Positions 1 through 6,833 of a stretch of 10,839 nt of DNA are shown here, in pieces (within the stretch, counting starts at the first letter, position 1; each line of letters opens with the position of its first letter). Under the pieces are notes generated by a model, which was not told the DNA's origin, ran no database searches, and saw nothing but the letters and a program-made list of their open reading frames with translations. This stretch comes from DASVCS01 sp036381495 (GTDB lineage: Bacteria; Gemmatimonadota; Gemmatimonadetes; Longimicrobiales; RSA9). Where the stretch lies: assembly GCA_036381495.1 (NCBI GenBank), contig DASVCS010000161.1, positions 1-10,839 of the forward strand, written 5' to 3'. A program made the position numbers and the translations under genes.

Positions 1-132
1 TTCACCGAACGCATGCTGACCGTGATCGAGACGTGCCGGATACACGAGAGAAATATCCTCGACTACCTCACGCGAGCCATAGTCGCACACCGCCAAAATC
101 AACCCGCTCCCCACCTACTCCCCGTGGGCTGA
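1..132 (+). CDS. IS66-family transposase, C-terminal fragment (truncated by window edge)
   Basis: The frame is open from base 1 to a TGA at 130-132 and gives 43 residues. It begins FTERMLTVIETCR, continues through ILDYLTRAIVAH and ends in PAPHLLPVG. The pattern (E)R(M/I)LTVxxTCR...NxLDYLT...P.P.LLP is the typical carboxy end of IS66 DDE transposases as I remember the family; no database search was done. Only the last part of the protein is visible; the catalytic domain and the accessory genes of the element lie outside the window to the left. The stop is followed at once by ACGGTTAC (133-140). IS66 elements usually end in a short inverted repeat with a TTAC-like tip, so the element may end here, but without the left end this cannot be confirmed. 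It marks the left flank as mobile-element territory. Confidence 0.72.
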   Translation, partial: FTERMLTVIETCRIHERNILDYLTRAIVAHRQNQPAPHLLPVG

Positions 133-210
133 ACGGTTACCAGCATTCATGACCACCGGGCCGAAGGCGAGGTCGTCGTGCGGGCCAAAGCTGCCCGTCT
201 CATGTCTAGG

Positions 211-265
211 CGCCAACCCGCGGGCCAGCAAGCGAAGCGAGCGCAGCGTGAATGCGTTGTTAGGC
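211..265 (-). other. attC-like recombination site (candidate)
   Basis: Read on the minus strand, GCCTAAC (265-259) matches the RYYYAAC inverse core of integron attC sites. It lies 24 bases after the restored stop codon of the PLD-like gene. About 42 bases follow before GTTGGCG (217-211), which is close to, but not, the GTTRRRY core. The cassette's own matching core, GTTAGGC, is at the far end (1076-1070). That is the arrangement expected if a circular cassette had inserted at a secondary site and the last bases came from the target. The inner L boxes are poor: only AACGC against GCGGGTT pairs. No integrase gene is visible. The call rests on cassette geometry and core motifs only. Confidence 0.35.
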
Positions 266-279
266 GAAGTCCCCGTGGC
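259..279 (+). repeat. Left arm of 21-bp inverted repeat bracketing the PLD-like gene
   Basis: The arm starts GTTAGGCGAA, has G at position 11 and ends TCCCCGTGGC. Its reverse complement recurs at 1056-1076 with a single mismatch (A at position 11). It begins 10 bases beyond the restored stop codon of the PLD-like gene. The pair therefore encloses the gene almost exactly. It could be the ends of a cassette or of a small mobile unit; no target-site duplication is evident outside it. Confidence 0.75.
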
Positions 280-289
280 CCTGCAGACG

Positions 290-1035
290 CTACCTGTACG
301 CCTCGGCCTCAGCCCACTTATTCTCTAGCGCTTCTACAACCGCCCCCTTTGGTATCCCGAATCTCGATAGCGTGGAAATCTTTTTTCCCCGCGTCCTTGA
401 GCGACGATCCAATAAGCCAGCAGCGATCGTTGAACACAGCATGTCGATCGTGTAGCCTCGAGTGCCGCCGAATCTCGACCCTCGGCCCGGAATTGCTCCA
501 ACGCCAGATCGAATCCAGCCTCAATTGCGTTATCGCGTGTTCCCGTAAGTAGCTGGATCTTACGAGTCACATCTCGGAAACAATCTAGGGTGCCAACGCC
601 GACGTATGGATCGACGACTAGCAAATCCGTTTCAGCTGGAGCGAAGAACTCGCAAATATGTGATTTGGCGGAAAACCGCCTACCGCCACTGACAATCACC
701 TCTCGCGGTATAAGCGGGTCGCCAAGCTCATCCCTCAGTGCCGCGAGTTTTCTCTTCATCTGTTCGTGGTATTGCAACCGCTCGAAACTTGAATTGACCA
801 CGGCTCGGTGATTGCGCACTTCGATCTGCTCAACGAGCGCGTCTACGTACTCTCGGACGTTGCCATGATTGAGCTGCTCGACCATAAATCGAGCTGCAAC
901 AAGCCATGGGTTCGTTCCACTGTGCCACGGCAGATCGACATCGTACAAAGCGGCAAGCTCCAGCATGTCTTCGGCATTGCCCACATACTCATGGGACAAC
1001 TCTGAAAGCAACACAACTGCTCTTGGTGAAGGCAT
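290..1035 (-). pseudogene. PLD-like (HKD-type) domain protein, broken by two +1 shifts
   Basis: The ATG at 1035-1033 has a GGAG Shine-Dalgarno six bases upstream. The frame reads MPSPRAVVLLSELSHEYV..., then VDPYVGVGTLDCFRD and KIQLLTGT, the DPY...ILTG stretch seen before the active site in PLD-like proteins. In this frame the ORF then loses homology and stops at 334. Skipping one G (a C in 479-481 on the plus strand) moves to the frame reading VEIRRHSRLHDRHAVF, then NDRCWLIGSSLKDAGKK. This is the HDR...D...GSSLKDxGKK signature of an HKD-related active site. Skipping a second G in a five-base run (343-347) continues KGAVVEALENKWAEAEAYR to a TAG at 292-290. The restored product is 247 residues, a natural length. 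Either the gene is a young pseudogene or the assembly has two homopolymer errors. The N-terminal half is unassigned. Such proteins occur in accessory and defence-type loci, but a role here is inference. Confidence 0.7.
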
Positions 1036-1055
1036 GACATTCTCCGATGCAATGC

Positions 1056-1076
1056 GCCACGGGGATTTCGCCTAAC
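1056..1076 (-). repeat. Right arm of 21-bp inverted repeat bracketing the PLD-like gene
   Basis: On the minus strand this reads GTTAGGCGAA, then A, then TCCCCGTGGC, matching 20 of 21 bases of the left arm at 259-279. It lies 20 bases upstream of the PLD-like start codon. GTTAGGC fits the GTTRRRY core that begins each integron gene cassette. No attC-like body is seen beyond it on the right: there is no GTTRRRY in the following 140 bases of the plus strand. Confidence 0.75.
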
Positions 1077-1550
1077 CACGTATATCCGAACCAGACTCTC
1101 GCATATAATGCCACTGACCGGCGTAGCGCACAAGGATTTTCATCACCGCATGCTCATGAGTCACCGTCGTCTGGGTGGCCCATGAAGCTTCGGATTCCGC
1201 CACATTCACGGCGACTGATGCGCCCGTAGATCTGCGTGATGGCCGCGTCCGGCTGGCCCGACTAATATAGAACCGCGATGGCCGGCTCCACACCGCGCTC
1301 GCCGCGGCGGACATTCTATCGGCATCAAGCCGAAGCTCTGCACGGGTAGCTCGGTGCGGAGCGGACCAAGCGGTGCACGGCCCAAACCGGGCCGAACCCC
1401 CGGCCCTCTCCGCCGCTCGGCGCCCAGGAGGCCGATTCCCGGAGCCCGCCGCCCCACTCTGGCACGCCCAATCCCGTTGCCCACCCGCTCGACCCCCCGC
1501 ATTCTCGGCAGTGGTCTTCACCACCGCGCGAGAACCTGGAACGCCGCGCC
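1077..1550. other. Spacer of 474 bp with no convincing gene
   Basis: This stretch lies between the accessory block and the hydroxylase operon. Base composition changes here from mixed (before ~1270) to strongly GC-rich. Reading frames on both strands give low-complexity Arg/Pro/Ala/Ser translations with no recognisable motif. The promoter of the downstream operon presumably lies here, but I cannot place it with confidence. The Shine-Dalgarno before the 1551 start is weak (GAGAA at a long distance). Confidence 0.6.
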
Positions 1551-2057
1551 ATGGACGTCCCGATCACCCTCCGCGTCGACGGCTCGGAGCACCGGCTCAC
1601 CATCGACACCCGAACGACGCTGCTCGACGCGTTGCGCGAGCATCTCGGGATCACCAGCCCCAAGAAGGGCTGCGACCACGGGCAGTGCGGGACGTGCACG
1701 ATCCTGCTCGATGGGCGTCGCGTACTCGGTTGCCTCGCGCTGGCCGTGGCGCACCAGGGCGCAGAGATCGTCACGGCCGCCGGACTGGCCGAAGGCGATG
1801 AACTCCATCCGTTGCAGAAGGCGTTCATCGAGTACGACGGCTTTCAGTGCGGCTACTGTACGCCGGGCCAGATCGTCTCGGCGGTGGGGATGCTGCAAGA
1901 GGCGGCGGCCGGCTGGCCGAGCGCCGCGAGTGCCGACCTGGATGCCGACGACGTCGTTCTCGACGAGGACGAGATCCGCGAGCGCATGAGTGGGAATCTC
2001 TGCCGTTGCGGCGCTTATGCGGGCATCGTCGCCGCGATCGCGGCGGTGGCGCGGTGA
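1551..2057 (+). CDS. Molybdenum hydroxylase, 2Fe-2S iron-sulfur subunit (xanthine dehydrogenase family)
   Basis: This 168-residue protein carries the two 2Fe-2S clusters that pass electrons from the molybdenum centre to FAD. An N-terminal plant-ferredoxin-like domain has C41, C46 and C49 in GCDHGQCGTC, plus C61. The C-terminal helical domain has C100 and C103 in QCGYCTPGQ and C151 and C153 in NLCRCGAY. All eight cluster ligands are present. The length is usual for a separate small subunit. The best relatives by architecture are PaoA/YagT-type subunits, but E. coli PaoA has a twin-arginine signal and none is visible here, so the enzyme may be cytoplasmic or exported differently. An acidic insert (about residues 125-145, rich in D and E) precedes the last cysteine pair. 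The ATG at 1551 is the first start in the frame. Its TGA overlaps the GTG of the FAD subunit as GTGA, which indicates translational coupling. Confidence 0.95.
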   Translation: MDVPITLRVDGSEHRLTIDTRTTLLDALREHLGITSPKKGCDHGQCGTCTILLDGRRVLGCLALAVAHQGAEIVTAAGLAEGDELHPLQKAFIEYDGFQCGYCTPGQIVSAVGMLQEAAAGWPSAASADLDADDVVLDEDEIRERMSGNLCRCGAYAGIVAAIAAVAR

Positions 2058-3043
2058 GGCCGTTCCGTTACGAGCGCCCCGCGGACGTCGCCGCCGCCAT
2101 CGCGATGCTCGCCGAATCGCCGAACGCGGCGTTTCTGGCGGGCGGTACGAACCTCGTGGACCACATGCGGCTCGGCATCGCGACGCCTGACCTGCTCATC
2201 GACGTCCGGCGGCTCACCTCCGATCGGATCGACGAGCTGCCCGATGGCGGCGTGCGGATCGGCGCCGCGGTCGCGAACAGCGACCTGGCGGCCGATCGGA
2301 CGATCCGCCGGCGCTACCCGGTCCTCGCGGAGGCGCTGCTGTCCGGCGCGTCCGCGCAGTTGCGCAACATCGCCACCACTGCGGGGAACCTGCTCCAACG
2401 CACGCGCTGCGTGTACTTCCAGGACCTCACCACCCCGTGCAACAAGCGTGAGCCGGGGTCCGGCTGCTCGGCGCGGGAGGGGTTCACGCGCCAGGCGGCG
2501 ATCTTCGGTGCGTCCGAGGCGTGCGCGGCGACGTACCCGTCGGACATGGCCGTGGCGCTGGCCGCGCTCGACGCGGTCGTGCGCACGCAGCGGCGGGCCG
2601 GGGAGCGGGCGATTCCACTGACGGAGCTGCACCGGCTGCCGGGCGACGAGCCCGAGCGCGACACGCTGCTCGAGCGCGGCGAGCTGATCACGGCCGTCGA
2701 CGTGCCGCCCCTCGGCTTCGCGACGAACTCGCGCTACCGCAAGGTCCGCGACCGGCCGTCGTACGCATTCGCGCTCGTCTCGGTCGCGGCCGCGCTCGAC
2801 GTCGCCGATGGCGTCGTCCGCGACGTGCGCATCGCGCTCGGCGGCGTGGCGCACAAGCCCTGGCGCGCCTACAAGGCCGAGCAGGCGCTGCGCGGCGCGC
2901 CGGCGACCGAGCCGAGCTTCCGCGCTGCGGCCGAAGCCGAACTCGCCGACGCTCGGCCGCTGCCCGGCAATGCCTTCAAGGTTCCGCTCGCCCACAACGC
3001 CATCGTTCGCACACTGCTCGACCTCGCGGGGGGCGCGCAATGA
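2054..3043 (+). CDS. Molybdenum hydroxylase, FAD subunit with PaoB-type 4Fe-4S insertion
   Basis: This 329-residue FAD-binding subunit (CO dehydrogenase flavoprotein / FAD_binding_5 type) takes electrons from the 2Fe-2S subunit. FAD-binding motifs are FLAGGTNLVDHMRLG near residue 30 and NIATTAGNLLQRTRC near residues 105-119, followed by the usual C-terminal domain. The segment from C119 through C129 (PCNKREPGSGC, C138) to C157 (SEACAATYPSDM) matches the cysteine insertion that binds an extra 4Fe-4S cluster in E. coli PaoB. That assignment is from family knowledge; the four cysteines are seen directly. The start is taken as the GTG at 2054, which overlaps the previous stop. The frame is open further upstream, but that part lies inside the 2Fe-2S gene and has unrelated composition. 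The end overlaps the next ATG as ATGA, so the three genes form one coupled operon. Confidence 0.93.
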   Translation: MRPFRYERPADVAAAIAMLAESPNAAFLAGGTNLVDHMRLGIATPDLLIDVRRLTSDRIDELPDGGVRIGAAVANSDLAADRTIRRRYPVLAEALLSGASAQLRNIATTAGNLLQRTRCVYFQDLTTPCNKREPGSGCSAREGFTRQAAIFGASEACAATYPSDMAVALAALDAVVRTQRRAGERAIPLTELHRLPGDEPERDTLLERGELITAVDVPPLGFATNSRYRKVRDRPSYAFALVSVAAALDVADGVVRDVRIALGGVAHKPWRAYKAEQALRGAPATEPSFRAAAEAELADARPLPGNAFKVPLAHNAIVRTLLDLAGGAQ

Positions 3044-5184
3044 GTGCCGGGGCCCGCGCCATCGGCGCGCCCATCGACCGTCTGGACGGTGCGCTGAAGG
3101 TTCGAGGCGCGGCCACCTACGCATACGAATGGCGGCTCGACCATCCCGCGTACCTGTATCCGCTGCAAGCTGAGATCGCGGCCGGGCGCATCACGCGCAT
3201 CGAGACCGGCGCCGCGACCGCCGTGCCGGGCGTGCTCGCCGTCCTCACCCACGAGAACGCGCCGGGGCGCCCGCCCCCACCCCTGAGGATGGCCGCCAAC
3301 CGCAAGGACCCGGAGGTGGCGGTCCTCCAATCCGATGAGATCGCGTTTCGCGGCCAGTTCGTCGGCGGCGTCATCGCCGAGACGTTCGAGATCGCCCGCC
3401 ACGCCGCCGGGCTGGTTCGGCTGGAGTACGAGGCGCGGGAGCCCGACGTCGAGTTGCGGGCCGACCGCGATGACCTCCGCAAACCGCGGAACGCGGCGTT
3501 CTTCGGCGCCGGTGGCGGCGAGCTCCAGGATGGTTCGCCGGCGGACACCGCAGTGGGCGACGTCGACGCGGCGCTCGCCGCGGCCGCGGTCACCCTGGAC
3601 GCGACCTATGCCACGCCGACCTACCACCACAACCCGATGGAGCCGCACACCGCGGTCGCCCTCTGGACCGACGACGGACTCACGCTCTACTGCTCGTCGC
3701 AAGGGGTACACGAGGCCCGGAACCTGCTCGCCTCGGCGTTCGAGCTCGACCCGGCGCGCATCCGCCTGATCTCGCCGCACGTCGGCGGCGGCTTCGGGTC
3801 GAAGGTGTATCCCAGCACGTATCTCGCCCTCGCCGCGCTGGCCGCGCAGCTCGTCCCGGGCCGGCCGGTGAAGCTCGCGCTCACCCGCCAGCAGATGTTC
3901 TCGCTGGTCGGCTACCGCCCGGCCAGCATCCAGCGGATCCGGCTCGGCGCCGAGATCGGCGGCCGGCTCACGGCGATCGCCCACGACGTGGTGCAGCAGA
4001 CCGCGAAGCTCAAGGGGTACGCCGAGCAGGTCGCGGCATGTACCCGGACGATGTACGCCGCGCCCAACCGTCGCACGACCCACCGCGTGGCCGCGCTCGA
4101 CCTGCCGGTGCCCACGATCATGCGAGCGCCGGGCGAGGCCACGGGCATGTTCGCGCTCGAGTCGGCCATGGACGAGATGGCGATCGCCTGCGGGCTGGAT
4201 CCGATCGAGTTCCGGATCCGCAACGAGCCCGAGGTCGACCCCGAGTCGGGCCAGCCGTTCTCCAGCCGCCACCTGGTCGCCTGCCTGCGAGAGGGCGCGC
4301 GCCGGTTCGGCTGGGCGCCGCGCGACCCCATGCCGCGGGCCCGGCGGGAACGAGGTTGGCGGGTCGGCACCGGCGTCGCGGCCGCGATCTACCCGTCTCG
4401 CCGCCTGCCCGGAAACGCCGCGACGATCCGGCTCGGCACCGACGGGCGCTACACGGTGATGATCGGCGCCGCCGACATCGGTACCGGCGCCTGGACGGTG
4501 CTCACGCAGATCGCGGCGGATGCGCTGCGCGTCGCGGTCGACGACGTCGAACTGCGGATCGGCGACACGGCCCTGCCCCTCGCCTCGAGTGCCGGCTTCT
4601 CGACGGGGACGAACTGCTGGGGTACCGCGATCTTCGCCGCGGCCGACAAGCTCCGCGCGACGTTGCAATCCGAATACGGCGGCACGGTACCGGCCGAGGG
4701 ACTCGAGGTCTCCTCCGACATTCCCGACAACCCCGACATGGCGCGGTACGCGATGTACAGCTTCGGGGCACAATTCGCCGAGGTTCGGGTGCACGAGGAC
4801 ACCGGCGAGCTGCGCGTCTCGCGCCTGCTCGGCGTCTTCGACGCGGGCCGCATCATCAACCCGAAGACCGCCCGCTCACAGTTGCTCGGCGGAATGATCT
4901 GGGGATTGTCGATGGCGCTCCACGAACACAGCGTGATCGACGCGCGGTTCGGGCACGTCGTCAACCACGATCTGGCCGAATACCTCATCCCCACGAACGC
5001 CGATGTGCGTTCGATCGAGGTGCGCTGGCTGGATGAGGACGACCGCCACGTCAATCCCATGGGCTCGAAGGGCCTGGGCGAGCTCGGCATCGTCGGCACC
5101 GCCGCGGCGATCGCCAACGCCGTCCATCACGCCACCGGCATCCGCGTCCGCGACCTGCCGATCACCCTCGATAAGCTGCTGTGA
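3040..5184 (+). CDS. Molybdenum hydroxylase, molybdopterin-binding catalytic subunit
   Basis: This 714-residue catalytic subunit of the xanthine dehydrogenase/aldehyde oxidoreductase family is close in length to PaoC. It hydroxylates a carbonyl or ring carbon using water at a Mo centre. The a/b-hammerhead domain is N-terminal (from GAPIDRLDGALKVRGAATYAYEW). The first cofactor-binding motif is VGGGFGSK at 248-255. MRAPGEA at 361-367 carries the Arg seen near the active site of PaoC-type enzymes. The GTGAW/GTNCW loops contact the cofactor, and GSKGLGELGIVG near the C-terminus carries the catalytic Glu at position 681. No key residue is missing. The ATG at 3040 overlaps the FAD-subunit stop (ATGA); the frame is open upstream, but that part is a shadow of the FAD gene. 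The subunit set and the PaoB-like cluster favour a broad aldehyde oxidoreductase over xanthine dehydrogenase, but the substrate is inference. No XdhC/PaoD-type maturation chaperone is present in the window. Confidence 0.94.
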   Translation: MSAGARAIGAPIDRLDGALKVRGAATYAYEWRLDHPAYLYPLQAEIAAGRITRIETGAATAVPGVLAVLTHENAPGRPPPPLRMAANRKDPEVAVLQSDEIAFRGQFVGGVIAETFEIARHAAGLVRLEYEAREPDVELRADRDDLRKPRNAAFFGAGGGELQDGSPADTAVGDVDAALAAAAVTLDATYATPTYHHNPMEPHTAVALWTDDGLTLYCSSQGVHEARNLLASAFELDPARIRLISPHVGGGFGSKVYPSTYLALAALAAQLVPGRPVKLALTRQQMFSLVGYRPASIQRIRLGAEIGGRLTAIAHDVVQQTAKLKGYAEQVAACTRTMYAAPNRRTTHRVAALDLPVPTIMRAPGEATGMFALESAMDEMAIACGLDPIEFRIRNEPEVDPESGQPFSSRHLVACLREGARRFGWAPRDPMPRARRERGWRVGTGVAAAIYPSRRLPGNAATIRLGTDGRYTVMIGAADIGTGAWTVLTQIAADALRVAVDDVELRIGDTALPLASSAGFSTGTNCWGTAIFAAADKLRATLQSEYGGTVPAEGLEVSSDIPDNPDMARYAMYSFGAQFAEVRVHEDTGELRVSRLLGVFDAGRIINPKTARSQLLGGMIWGLSMALHEHSVIDARFGHVVNHDLAEYLIPTNADVRSIEVRWLDEDDRHVNPMGSKGLGELGIVGTAAAIANAVHHATGIRVRDLPITLDKLL

Positions 5185-5340
5185 CATGCGGAGGCGCCGC
5201 GTCGCCGGCAGCGGTGCGTGGCGGACCGACGCCGTCGCCGGTACCGAGGCGCGGTCCCGCGACGCCATCATCGACGCGGACGTCGTCATCCGACGCGGGC
5301 CGCGAAAAGTGGATGTGGGGGATCTACGACGGGAAGGCGC

Positions 5341-5931
5341 TCACGACTCGGTCGGACCCTCTTCGGCCGGCGACGCCTCTTCAGCCGGCGGCGCCTCTCC
5401 GGCCCCCACCGCCGCCACGGGCGGCGCCGCGGACGGCCGCGTGAACAGCAAGGGACTCGCCGCACGCCGCCGGCCGGCCTCCTGCTCGGCCGCCTCCCGG
5501 CCGGCGCGCCAGCCGCCGCGGGCGAGGAGCAGCAGCCCCACGGCCGCGAGGACGATCTTGCCCGCCGCCTGCACGGCCGCCAGGCCGAACGCTCCCCGCG
5601 CCGCCGGCTGGATACGCGCGCGCACCTCGAGCGCATCCAGCCCGAAGAGCGGCAGGAGCAGGAGCAGCGCCGCCGCCCCGAGGACGGCGAGGAGCGTCAG
5701 CGTCCGCAGCGTCCGCCGGTGCCCGAGCGCAATGGCGAGCCCGGCGGCGAGCAGCAGGCCCAGCAGCGGGGTCATGAGCGCGCGGCTGAGCATGCCCGCC
5801 GCGCCGAAACGCCAATGGGCCGTGCCCGGGTGCGCCGGCAGCGTGGAGACCACCACCTCGGAGAGCGGGATCGCGACCAGGAGCAGCGCGACGAGATAGG
5901 CGGCGGGGGCAAGCGCTCGGAGACGCTCCAC
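5341..5931 (-). CDS. Small membrane protein of unknown function, four predicted helices
   Basis: I do not recognise a family. From the GTG at 5931-5929 the protein has 196 residues. There are four hydrophobic segments at about residues 8-30, 47-69, 76-98 and 115-136, then a basic stretch (RGGWRAGREAAEQEAGRRR) and an Ala/Pro/Glu-rich acidic tail (about 160-196, PPAEEASPAEEGPTES), which is probably disordered. By the positive-inside rule the tail is likely cytoplasmic. I prefer this GTG because GAGGGAG (5947-5941) lies nine bases upstream. An in-frame TTG at 5949 would add six residues. The gene is convergent with the hydroxylase operon (156-bp gap) and sits 64 bp downstream of the first PEP-CTERM gene on the same strand, so co-transcription with it is possible. 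Composition matches the neighbours. Confidence 0.7.
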   Translation of the reverse strand: MERLRALAPAAYLVALLLVAIPLSEVVVSTLPAHPGTAHWRFGAAGMLSRALMTPLLGLLLAAGLAIALGHRRTLRTLTLLAVLGAAALLLLLPLFGLDALEVRARIQPAARGAFGLAAVQAAGKIVLAAVGLLLLARGGWRAGREAAEQEAGRRRAASPLLFTRPSAAPPVAAVGAGEAPPAEEASPAEEGPTES

Positions 5932-5995
5932 GGTGCCGGGCTCCCTCAACGGATCGGTTCGTTTCGTCGGACGATGCGACCGCGCGCCGGCGCGC

Positions 5996-6748
5996 TCAGG
6001 CGGCGGCGTCTCCTGCGCTCTTCCGCCTCCGCCGCAACGCCGTTCCGCCCACGCCCATGAGCCCCGTGCCCAGGAGCAGCATACTCACGGGCTCCGGCGC
6101 CACGTTCGCCACGGGCGCACGACCGAACGTGGCGGTGAAGGCGAGATCCTGGGACGTGATGACGTCGACATCACGATCAGTGGGACACCCGTTCAGCGAC
6201 AAGCAGGCGAGCCTTGCGCCACCCGGGTAGTGATCTTCGGACGTCTGGAAGTCCACGAATTCCCCGGGTTCCATCCGCATCACCGCCGCGTACAGGGCGC
6301 CGCTCGTGAGGGCGAGGCCGCCGCCGGGGAACGTAATGGTCGCTTCCTCGTAATGGCCGGCGTCGTGGTAATCCGGGTCGGCGTTGCCGAGCGGCCCCAC
6401 CGGCGCCGTGAAGAGCGCCGGACCATCCAGGTGCCCCAGACTCAGCGCGTAGATCTCGAACGAGACGGTGTCCAGCGTGGCGATGGGGAAAGTGAAACTC
6501 TGGAGCACGTTGTCGCCCGTCGGCACCACGAAGCTCTGGCCGCAAATATCCGGAGTATTGAAGATGCCGCAGAGCGCGGGGAACACCCCGTCCCACGGCA
6601 CGCTGATCGTGGTCTGGGCACGGGCGGGAGTGGTGCCAAGGCCGGCAAGCAGGAGCACGAGCGCGAAGCGGACCGCGGCCGTCCAGAGCCGGTGCCGGAG
6701 CACGGCCGCACAATCGGACTGCGAAATCCCGGAGTGACGGGTAGGCAT
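5996..6748 (-). CDS. PEP-CTERM sorting domain protein (copy A)
   Basis: This 250-residue secreted protein has basic residues RHRLWTAAVRF and then a hydrophobic core (about 28-40) with a signal-peptidase site near PARA-Q at 44/45. The mature part is rich in Gly/Phe/Thr. It contains two cysteine pairs (ALCGIFNTPDICGQSF and ACLSLNGC) that are conserved in position in copy B and may form disulfides. The C-terminus has the full exosortase signal: APEPVSMLLLGTGLMGVGG (PEP at 218-220), a hydrophobic helix, then RRRRK. PEP-CTERM proteins are processed by an exosortase (EpsH/Xrt type) and usually reach the surface or matrix; no exosortase gene lies here. The ATG at 6748 is chosen because GGAGG lies nine bases upstream and because the sequence before it differs from copy B by a one-base indel, so it is not coding. 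The function of the mature domain is unknown. Confidence 0.88.
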   Translation of the reverse strand: MPTRHSGISQSDCAAVLRHRLWTAAVRFALVLLLAGLGTTPARAQTTISVPWDGVFPALCGIFNTPDICGQSFVVPTGDNVLQSFTFPIATLDTVSFEIYALSLGHLDGPALFTAPVGPLGNADPDYHDAGHYEEATITFPGGGLALTSGALYAAVMRMEPGEFVDFQTSEDHYPGGARLACLSLNGCPTDRDVDVITSQDLAFTATFGRAPVANVAPEPVSMLLLGTGLMGVGGTALRRRRKSAGDAAA

Positions 6749-6833
6749 CGGGGAGAGCCTCCAGGTCTCGTCGTGGAACACGAGCTGCGAAACGGCCGGC
6801 AGCGACCCCTTCGGTTGTCGAGGTGAATCCACG
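6023..6833 (-). repeat. Direct duplication, copy A (PEP-CTERM gene plus 5' leader)
   Basis: This stretch aligns with 8878-9675 in the same orientation. It covers nearly the whole PEP-CTERM gene and about 85 bp upstream of its ATG. Identity is highest at the two ends: 6663-6807 (signal region and leader) has only a handful of differences, and the PEP-CTERM end is nearly as close. The middle, coding for the mature domain, has diverged with indels. Patchy similarity continues upstream to about 7013, including GTAGCACTCG at 6977-6986. Confidence 0.85.
6749..6833 (-). promoter_or_regulatory. Conserved 5' leader of PEP-CTERM gene A with small hairpin and Shine-Dalgarno
   Basis: This untranslated leader is nearly identical to that of copy B (9592-9675). 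It contains the Shine-Dalgarno GGAGG (6762-6758) nine bases before the ATG. Just upstream is a short inverted repeat TCGTG-TTC-CACGA (6783-6771), with an alternative pairing CTCGT/ACGAG over nearly the same bases. The start codon spacing differs by one base between copies. Conservation of non-coding bases suggests either a recent duplication or a regulatory role; which one is not decided by the sequence. Confidence 0.45.

Noticed and set aside
178..552. 124-residue plus-strand open frame across the left region
   Set aside because: It runs through the inverted repeat and antisense to the PLD-like gene, has no motif, and its composition is low complexity.
1104..1109. TATAAT on the plus strand as a -10 box for the hydroxylase operon
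   Set aside because: No -35-like hexamer lies 16-18 bases upstream, and it is about 440 bp from the first gene, so it may be chance in a less GC-rich patch.
2015..3124. 369-residue open frame on the minus strand
   Set aside because: It is antisense to the FAD subunit gene and shows low-complexity Arg-rich composition typical of shadows in GC-rich DNA.
2869..4794. 641-residue open frame on the minus strand
   Set aside because: It is the antisense shadow of the molybdopterin subunit; the translation is Arg/Gly/Ala-rich low complexity, while the plus strand carries all family motifs.
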